This document shows, one piece after another, positions 6,885 through 11,812 of a stretch of DNA of 11,812 nt. Location of the stretch: positions 1 to 11,812 of the forward strand of contig JAJYVK010000020.1 of the NCBI GenBank assembly GCA_021792075.1, given 5' to 3'. Both the position numbers and the translations under genes were made by a program. Position 1 is the first letter of the stretch, and each line of letters opens with the position of its first letter. The notes under the pieces were generated by a model, which searched no databases, was not told where the DNA came from, and saw nothing but the letters and a program-made list of their open reading frames with translations. This stretch comes from Actinomycetes bacterium (GTDB lineage: Bacteria; Actinomycetota; Acidimicrobiia; Acidimicrobiales; Acidimicrobiaceae).

Positions 6885-7463
6885 GTGTTAGATGACGCAG
6901 CCAAGGCGGGGCGGATGGCCAAGATTGCGAGCGAGATAGCGGCTTGTCGAAGATGTCCGCTGCATGAGTCGCGCAAGAATACGGTTCCGGGGGCCGGCAG
7001 CTTTGGGGCAAAATTAGTTATTGTCGGCGAGGGCCCAGGCGCCTGGGAGGACGAGCAGGGGCTGCCTTTTGTGGGGAGGTCCGGCAAGCTCTTGGATCAG
7101 ATCATTGATAGTCATGGAGCGTTCAAGCGCTCCGACATATTCATTACGAACGTTGTCAAGTGCCGTCCGCCAGGAAACAGAACCCCGCTACCGGCAGAGA
7201 TCCTGGCCTGCAAGAGCTACCTGATAGCACAGCTGGACATAGTGCGGCCCAAGGTCGTCCTCTGCATGGGCTCGACCGCAACCCAGACTCTATCTGGTCA
7301 GCTCGCATCGCTCACTAGACTACGGGGTAGGAACCTTTCTGGGCGCAGCCCAGCGATCGTCGCAACATATCATCCTTCTTACGGCCTGAGGATGGGCGAT
7401 CCGGTAGTGAAGCTCATGGAAAGTGACTATGCACTTGCTTGCAGCCTCGCGCTAGGAGCATGA
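6885..7463 (+). CDS. Family 4 (iron-sulfur) uracil-DNA glycosylase
   Basis: This enzyme removes uracil, mostly formed by cytosine deamination, from DNA and so starts base-excision repair. The 192 residues carry the family 4 signature. Four cysteines at 21, 24, 93 and 109 should hold a 4Fe-4S cluster; the 16-residue spacing between the last two is the classic spacing. Motif A is GEGPGAWEDEQG (48-59), followed by PFVGRSGKLLD (61-71), NVVKCRPPGNR (89-99) and motif C, HPSYGLR (163-169), where HPxYLLR is usual. The start is GTG at 6885, 13 nt after alr, with a weak AGGG (6874-6877) upstream; no ATG fits as well. tsaE follows its stop after one base, so it is surely co-transcribed with the t6A genes. 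Related family 5 enzymes have a different motif A, so family 4 is the better assignment. Confidence 0.93.
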   Translation: MLDDAAKAGRMAKIASEIAACRRCPLHESRKNTVPGAGSFGAKLVIVGEGPGAWEDEQGLPFVGRSGKLLDQIIDSHGAFKRSDIFITNVVKCRPPGNRTPLPAEILACKSYLIAQLDIVRPKVVLCMGSTATQTLSGQLASLTRLRGRNLSGRSPAIVATYHPSYGLRMGDPVVKLMESDYALACSLALGA

Positions 7464-7464
7464 A

Positions 7465-7983
7465 ATGCTCAGTTTTGTTCTTGAAAACATCAAGGATACC
7501 AAGTTATTGGCAGAGACGCTGGCCGGACATTTGGGCGAGGGCGACTTGGTGATCCTGAGCGGTGAGCTTGGCACTGGCAAAACGGCCTTCGCCAGCGCCC
7601 TCCTCGGGTACCTTGGAGTGAACGAGGTGGTTACGTCGCCAACCTTTGTGCTGGTGAAGAGCTACCGGGGCAGGATTCCTGTCGACCATGTCGACATCTA
7701 CCGCGTCGACGATCCAGAGGAACTCTATGTCTTATCCATAGAAGAGCTTCTGGAAGACGGTCATATTGTTGTGATTGAATGGGGCGAGAGGGCTCTTGGC
7801 CTTTTTGGCTCCAGCTACATTCAGATCAGCTTCGAGCGACTGGATATCGAGGTTTCGATAGAGGATGAGATCGCTGGCGAGGCCAAGAGGTTCGTGACCG
7901 TCGAGATTGTAGGCCCAAGATTTAGGGATCGCAGAGGTCAGATGGAAGCGGATATGTGCAAGATATGGAATGTGGCGCGATGA
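7465..7983 (+). CDS. tsaE: tRNA t6A37 biosynthesis ATPase TsaE
   Basis: TsaE is the P-loop ATPase that binds the TsaB-TsaD pair and is needed for repeated cycles of threonylcarbamoyl transfer to adenosine 37 of ANN-decoding tRNAs. The 172 residues contain the Walker A GELGTGKT (33-40), the SPTF switch-like segment (58-61), HVDIYR (75-80) and the conserved IEWGER (104-109). The family core ends near residue 150, so about 20 C-terminal residues are extra; these are partly forced by the overlap with tsaB. The ATG follows the udg stop by a single base, and AGGAG at 7454-7458 inside udg gives 6-nt spacing, an excellent ribosome binding site. The stop overlaps the tsaB start as ATGA (7980-7983), which suggests translational coupling and matched amounts of the two partners. 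Confidence 0.95.
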   Translation: MLSFVLENIKDTKLLAETLAGHLGEGDLVILSGELGTGKTAFASALLGYLGVNEVVTSPTFVLVKSYRGRIPVDHVDIYRVDDPEELYVLSIEELLEDGHIVVIEWGERALGLFGSSYIQISFERLDIEVSIEDEIAGEAKRFVTVEIVGPRFRDRRGQMEADMCKIWNVAR

Positions 7984-8693
7984 TTCTACTTGGAATCGAT
8001 ACCGCAACCGAGATGACTTCCCTGGGACTGTGCAGATACGGGGAGCCGCCATGGACCGTATCTTTGGCGAATCCCAAGCATCAGCTGGAGCTGATTGGAG
8101 TCATGGCCGAGCAGCTGTTCGAGAACTCGGGTATGACTAGCTCCCAGCTGAGTGCCGTGGCCGTCGACGTAGGTCCTGGCCTATTCACCGGCTTGCGGGT
8201 TGGCATCTCTTTTGCCAAAAGTCTGGCTGGGGCGCTGGGTATCCCGATTGTGCCCGTGACGTCGCTCGACATCTTGGCGTTCAGCCAGCGGAACTGTCCG
8301 AAGACGGTCGTATCTGCCGTTGATGCACGCCGTGGAGAGGTTTTTTACGCAACGTATAGAAAGGTGCCCGGCGGGGGAATAGCGAGACTCAGTGACTACG
8401 CCGCCGGATCGCCCGAAGCTGTTGCAACAGAGATCGAGAGCCTTGGGGAGCCGGTTTTGATGGTAGGTCAGGGGTTTCTCAGGTACAAGGATACCTTTTC
8501 TACCCTCTCACAGGTTCACTTCGCTGGGAGCGCAGTAGCCTATCCCCTGATCCACATGCTCTTCGAGATTGCATTTCCCCTGGCCTTCTCCGAAGAGTTC
8601 GTCCCTGCCGAAGCCGTCGATGTCGTTTATATTCGAGACGCCGATGCCAGGGTGAACTTTGAGGTTCGGCAGGCTCTTCGAAAAGACAGGTAG
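7980..8693 (+). CDS. tsaB: tRNA t6A37 threonylcarbamoyltransferase complex subunit TsaB
   Basis: TsaB is the catalytically inactive ASKHA-fold paralogue that dimerises with TsaD and scaffolds TsaE. At 237 residues it has the usual length. It begins MILLGIDTAT, the typical start of the family, then has VGPGLFTGLRVG (64-74) with AKSLA (79-83), SAVDARRGEVFYA (112-124), and the VVYIRD motif near the C-terminus that corresponds to the usual P-x-Y-x-R. A GTG at 7956 or an ATG at 7965 could extend it by 8 or 5 residues, but the ATG at 7980 puts the first beta strand at the N-terminus and gives the 4-bp ATGA overlap with tsaE, so it is chosen. rimI follows within 8 bases. The identification is secure. 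Confidence 0.94.
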   Translation: MILLGIDTATEMTSLGLCRYGEPPWTVSLANPKHQLELIGVMAEQLFENSGMTSSQLSAVAVDVGPGLFTGLRVGISFAKSLAGALGIPIVPVTSLDILAFSQRNCPKTVVSAVDARRGEVFYATYRKVPGGGIARLSDYAAGSPEAVATEIESLGEPVLMVGQGFLRYKDTFSTLSQVHFAGSAVAYPLIHMLFEIAFPLAFSEEFVPAEAVDVVYIRDADARVNFEVRQALRKDR

Positions 8694-8701
8694 GTTTGCT
8701 G

Positions 8702-9280
8702 ATGAGCGAACTTCAAAAGCCAGACGTTGGCCGATTTCTAAGTTTGCTGGAAGTCGTGCCGATGCGCAGGAAGCACCTCGATCAGGTGATGGACATAGAG
8801 CGCAGGGCCTATCCGAATCCTTGGTCTAGATCCATATTTGAGAGCGAGCTTTCTCAAGGGGTAACGAGGTCCTACATCGTAGCTCTCCGTGGGCGGGTGG
8901 TCGTGGGCTATTGCGGAACCATCTACGTTATAGATGAAGCTCACATAACCAACATCGCAGTGGATCCGGACTTGCATCGGATGCACATAGGCACAAGGCT
9001 GCTCTGCGAGATGGTGCGGCGTGCCTGGGACAGGAAGATCAGGGCGATCACATTGGAAGTGAGGGTCTCCAATCTTGGGGCTCAACGGCTTTATCAAAAG
9101 TTTGGCTTTCAGCCGGCCGGCATAAGAAAGGGATATTACCAAGAGAACGGCGAAGATGCGCTCATCATGTGGGCCTATGACATCGATAGTGCTGAATACC
9201 ACGAGAGAATTCTTAACATCGAGGCCAAGGCCGGAATTGACTTAGAGAGTGGAAGGCGGCGAAGACACTTATGGGGTTGA
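8702..9280 (+). CDS. rimI: RimI-type GNAT N-alpha-acetyltransferase
   Basis: RimI acetylates the N-terminal alpha-amine of proteins, classically ribosomal protein bS18, with acetyl-CoA as donor. The 192 residues include the RimI core: NPWS (39-42), THITNIAVDP-like strand at 81-89, the acetyl-CoA loop at 92-97, LEVRVSNLGAQRLYQKFGF (118-136, with Y131 as the likely general acid) and RKGYYQENGEDALIM (142-156). The loop reads H-R-M-H-I-G where Q/R-x-x-G-x-G/A is usual, so the first glycine of the signature is His95. About 18 extra residues precede the core and about 30 follow it. The ATG at 8702 follows AGGTAGG (8688-8694) at 7 nt; a TTG two codons upstream is less likely. Its position between tsaB and tsaD is the widespread arrangement. 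The substrate is inferred from the family. Confidence 0.9.
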   Translation: MSELQKPDVGRFLSLLEVVPMRRKHLDQVMDIERRAYPNPWSRSIFESELSQGVTRSYIVALRGRVVVGYCGTIYVIDEAHITNIAVDPDLHRMHIGTRLLCEMVRRAWDRKIRAITLEVRVSNLGAQRLYQKFGFQPAGIRKGYYQENGEDALIMWAYDIDSAEYHERILNIEAKAGIDLESGRRRRHLWG

Positions 9281-10302
9281 ATTCTTACCCTGTCGCCAAT
9301 GGACTGATTCTGGGAATTGAGACGTCGTGCGATGAGACTGCCGTGGCTGTTGTCAAAGACGGAACTACTGCTCTCTCCTCGATCATCCGTTCGCAGGAGA
9401 TTCATGCCGATTTCGGTGGCGTAGTTCCGGAGCTGGCGGGGCGTGAGCACGAAAAGCGGATTTTGACGGTGATCAAGCAGGCCATAGGTGAGGCTGGACT
9501 TGAGATGCATAGGCCCAAGCTCGAGGCGATTGCGGTCACCATTGGCCCAGGCCTGGCTGGAGCATTGATGGTCGGAGTGGCGGCGGCAAAGGGGCTCTCC
9601 CTGGCATGGGATGTTCCGGTGGTCGGTGTCAATCACCTTGAAGGCCACCTTTTTGCTGTTCGGCTCGAAGCGGAGCCGATAATCTATCCGGCCGTGATGC
9701 TCCTGGTTTCCGGAGGCCACACCATGCTTGTCCTGGTTGAGAAGCCTGGCCGGTACAGGATCGTTGGACAGAGCCTAGATGACGCCGCGGGCGAGGCCTT
9801 TGACAAGGTCGCCCGGTTCCTTGGGCTCAGTTATCCCGGCGGACCCGAGATCGAAAGGGAAGCTGAGTTTGGTGACCCTGCCTTCGTGCGCTTTCCACGC
9901 GCGCTGCGAGACGGCTCCTTCAACTTTTCATTTTCTGGCCTGAAGACAGCTGTAGTCACGTTTGCAAAGAAGAACCCGCAGGTTGACATTGCCGACATCG
10001 CTGCCAGTTTTCAGGAGGCCGTGGTGGAGATATTGGTCGAGAAGACGATGAATGCAGCCAAAGAGTTCGGGGCCAAGTCTGTCGCTCTCGCAGGCGGAGT
10101 CGGCGCAAATACAAGGCTTCGGACTGTTTTGGCTGAGAGAGCACATGAACTGGGCCTCGGCGCATGTGTTCCATCCCGATCGAACTGCACTGACAACGGG
10201 GCCATGATTGCTGCGGCGGGTGCCTTTAGGCTCGAGAATTTTGGCCCAAGCGATCTATCTATCGGCGCATACCCGTCGCTTCATCTGGAGGAGAGTATTT
10301 AG
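9271..10302 (+). CDS. tsaD: tRNA N6-adenosine threonylcarbamoyltransferase TsaD
   Basis: TsaD (Kae1/YgjD) transfers the threonylcarbamoyl group from the L-threonylcarbamoyl-AMP made by TsaC/Sua5 to A37 of tRNA. No tsaC lies in this window. The 343 residues show IETSCDETA (16-24), GGVVPELAGREH (49-60), GPGLAGAL (92-99), the metal-binding NHLEGH with H122 and H126, SGGH (147-150), DDAAGEAFDKVAR (170-182), NFSFSGLKT (218-226), AGGVGAN (274-280) and CTDNGAM (306-312) with the third metal ligand D308. All expected active-site residues are present. The start ATG lies inside the end of rimI (10-bp overlap); GGAAGG at 9251-9256 is 14 nt away, so initiation probably depends on coupling to rimI translation. 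It is the last gene of the operon before the groESL promoter. Confidence 0.97.
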   Translation: MGLNSYPVANGLILGIETSCDETAVAVVKDGTTALSSIIRSQEIHADFGGVVPELAGREHEKRILTVIKQAIGEAGLEMHRPKLEAIAVTIGPGLAGALMVGVAAAKGLSLAWDVPVVGVNHLEGHLFAVRLEAEPIIYPAVMLLVSGGHTMLVLVEKPGRYRIVGQSLDDAAGEAFDKVARFLGLSYPGGPEIEREAEFGDPAFVRFPRALRDGSFNFSFSGLKTAVVTFAKKNPQVDIADIAASFQEAVVEILVEKTMNAAKEFGAKSVALAGGVGANTRLRTVLAERAHELGLGACVPSRSNCTDNGAMIAAAGAFRLENFGPSDLSIGAYPSLHLEESI

Positions 10303-10316
10303 TTCGGCGAATGGGC

Positions 10317-10345
10317 TTGAAAACTTGAAATTTTTCCGCTACATT
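10317..10345 (+). promoter_or_regulatory. Sigma70-type promoter of groESL
   Basis: TTGAAA at 10317-10322 and TACATT at 10340-10345 are separated by exactly 17 bases, close to the vegetative consensus (TTGACA / TATAAT). A second TTGAAA at 10325-10330 is too close to this -10 to be its partner. Transcription should begin near 10352, inside the left arm of CIRCE, so HrcA bound there would block RNA polymerase directly. The elements are seen in the sequence; their use is inferred. Confidence 0.75.
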
Positions 10346-10371
10346 TAGCACTCACTAGCCGAGAGTGCTAA
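10345..10371. promoter_or_regulatory. CIRCE operator (HrcA binding site)
   Basis: TTAGCACTC at 10345-10353 and GAGTGCTAA at 10363-10371, with a 9-base spacer, match the full CIRCE consensus with no mismatch. HrcA bound to CIRCE represses groESL at normal temperature, and its activity depends on GroEL, giving feedback on free chaperonin. The left arm touches the last base of the -10 box and covers the predicted transcription start. The hrcA gene is not in this window. Confidence 0.97.
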
Positions 10372-10403
10372 TGGACAACTACACTCTCATAATAAAAATC
10401 GAT

Positions 10404-10410
10404 AAGGAGG
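10404..10410 (+). promoter_or_regulatory. Strong ribosome binding site that decides the groES start
   Basis: AAGGAGG is a full Shine-Dalgarno sequence 11 nt before the ATG at 10422. It rules out the longer reading with a GTG at 10365, which would begin inside the right CIRCE arm and add 19 non-conserved residues. Confidence 0.85.
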
Positions 10411-10421
10411 CTTGTAAAGTC

Positions 10422-11812
<1,391 letters not shown>

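Larger units (their letters stand above)
10303..10421. other. tsaD-groES intergenic control region
   Basis: The gap holds the groESL promoter (10317-10345), the CIRCE operator (10345-10371) and a strong ribosome binding site (10404-10410). I see no hairpin with a T-tract to end the tsaD transcript between 10303 and 10317, so read-through into groESL is possible unless the CIRCE dyad or bound HrcA stops it. Confidence 0.6.

Noticed and set aside
7956..7979. Longer tsaB starts (GTG 7956, ATG 7965)
   Set aside because: The family begins directly with the first strand MILLGIDT, and the ATGA overlap at 7980 is the normal arrangement.
10365..10421. Longer groES reading from a GTG at 10365
   Set aside because: It starts inside the CIRCE arm and near the predicted transcript start, adds non-conserved residues, and ignores the full AAGGAGG before the ATG at 10422.

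Overview
The window looks like chromosomal DNA from a moderately GC-rich actinobacterium, and the Acidimicrobiia are my best guess. The basis is the actinobacterial character of the GroEL sequence, the HrcA/CIRCE control of groESL, and the acpS-nnr-alr-tsaE-tsaB-rimI-tsaD gene order. This placement is inferred from protein flavour and gene order, not from a search. Every gene is on the + strand, packing is dense, and I see no mobile element, CRISPR array, tRNA or rRNA.

Layout: positions 1-234 hold no gene I can defend, but contain a 7+7 bp inverted repeat and one reading frame open from the left edge. Positions 235-3516 encode a large soluble cyclic-di-GMP protein: three GAF domains, GGDEF, EAL and a CZB-like tail. 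A 206-bp gap (3517-3722) with a stem-loop follows and probably carries the promoter of the next operon. From 3723 to 10302 runs a compact housekeeping operon: acpS, nnr, alr, a family 4 iron-sulfur uracil-DNA glycosylase, tsaE, tsaB, rimI and tsaD. The downstream junctions are very tight: a 1-bp gap for udg/tsaE, a 4-bp overlap for tsaE/tsaB and a 10-bp overlap for rimI/tsaD. Positions 10303-10421 hold a sigma70-type promoter overlapped by a perfect CIRCE operator. This controls groES (10422-10715) and groEL, which starts at 10715 and runs off the right edge.

Function: the operon joins activation of acyl carrier protein (AcpS), repair of damaged NAD(P)H (Nnr), D-alanine supply for peptidoglycan (Alr), removal of uracil from DNA (UDG), and synthesis of the universal tRNA t6A37 modification (TsaE, TsaB, TsaD), with the RimI acetyltransferase in its usual place among the tsa genes. 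groESL is a separate heat-shock unit. The c-di-GMP gene is the only clearly accessory, signalling-type gene here.

I did not find an undescribed multi-gene system. The points most worth a second look are the uneven conservation of the two catalytic domains of the c-di-GMP protein and its CZB-like tail, the DNA-repair glycosylase inside the operon, a substituted acetyl-CoA loop in RimI, and two unexplained dyads in the non-coding gaps.
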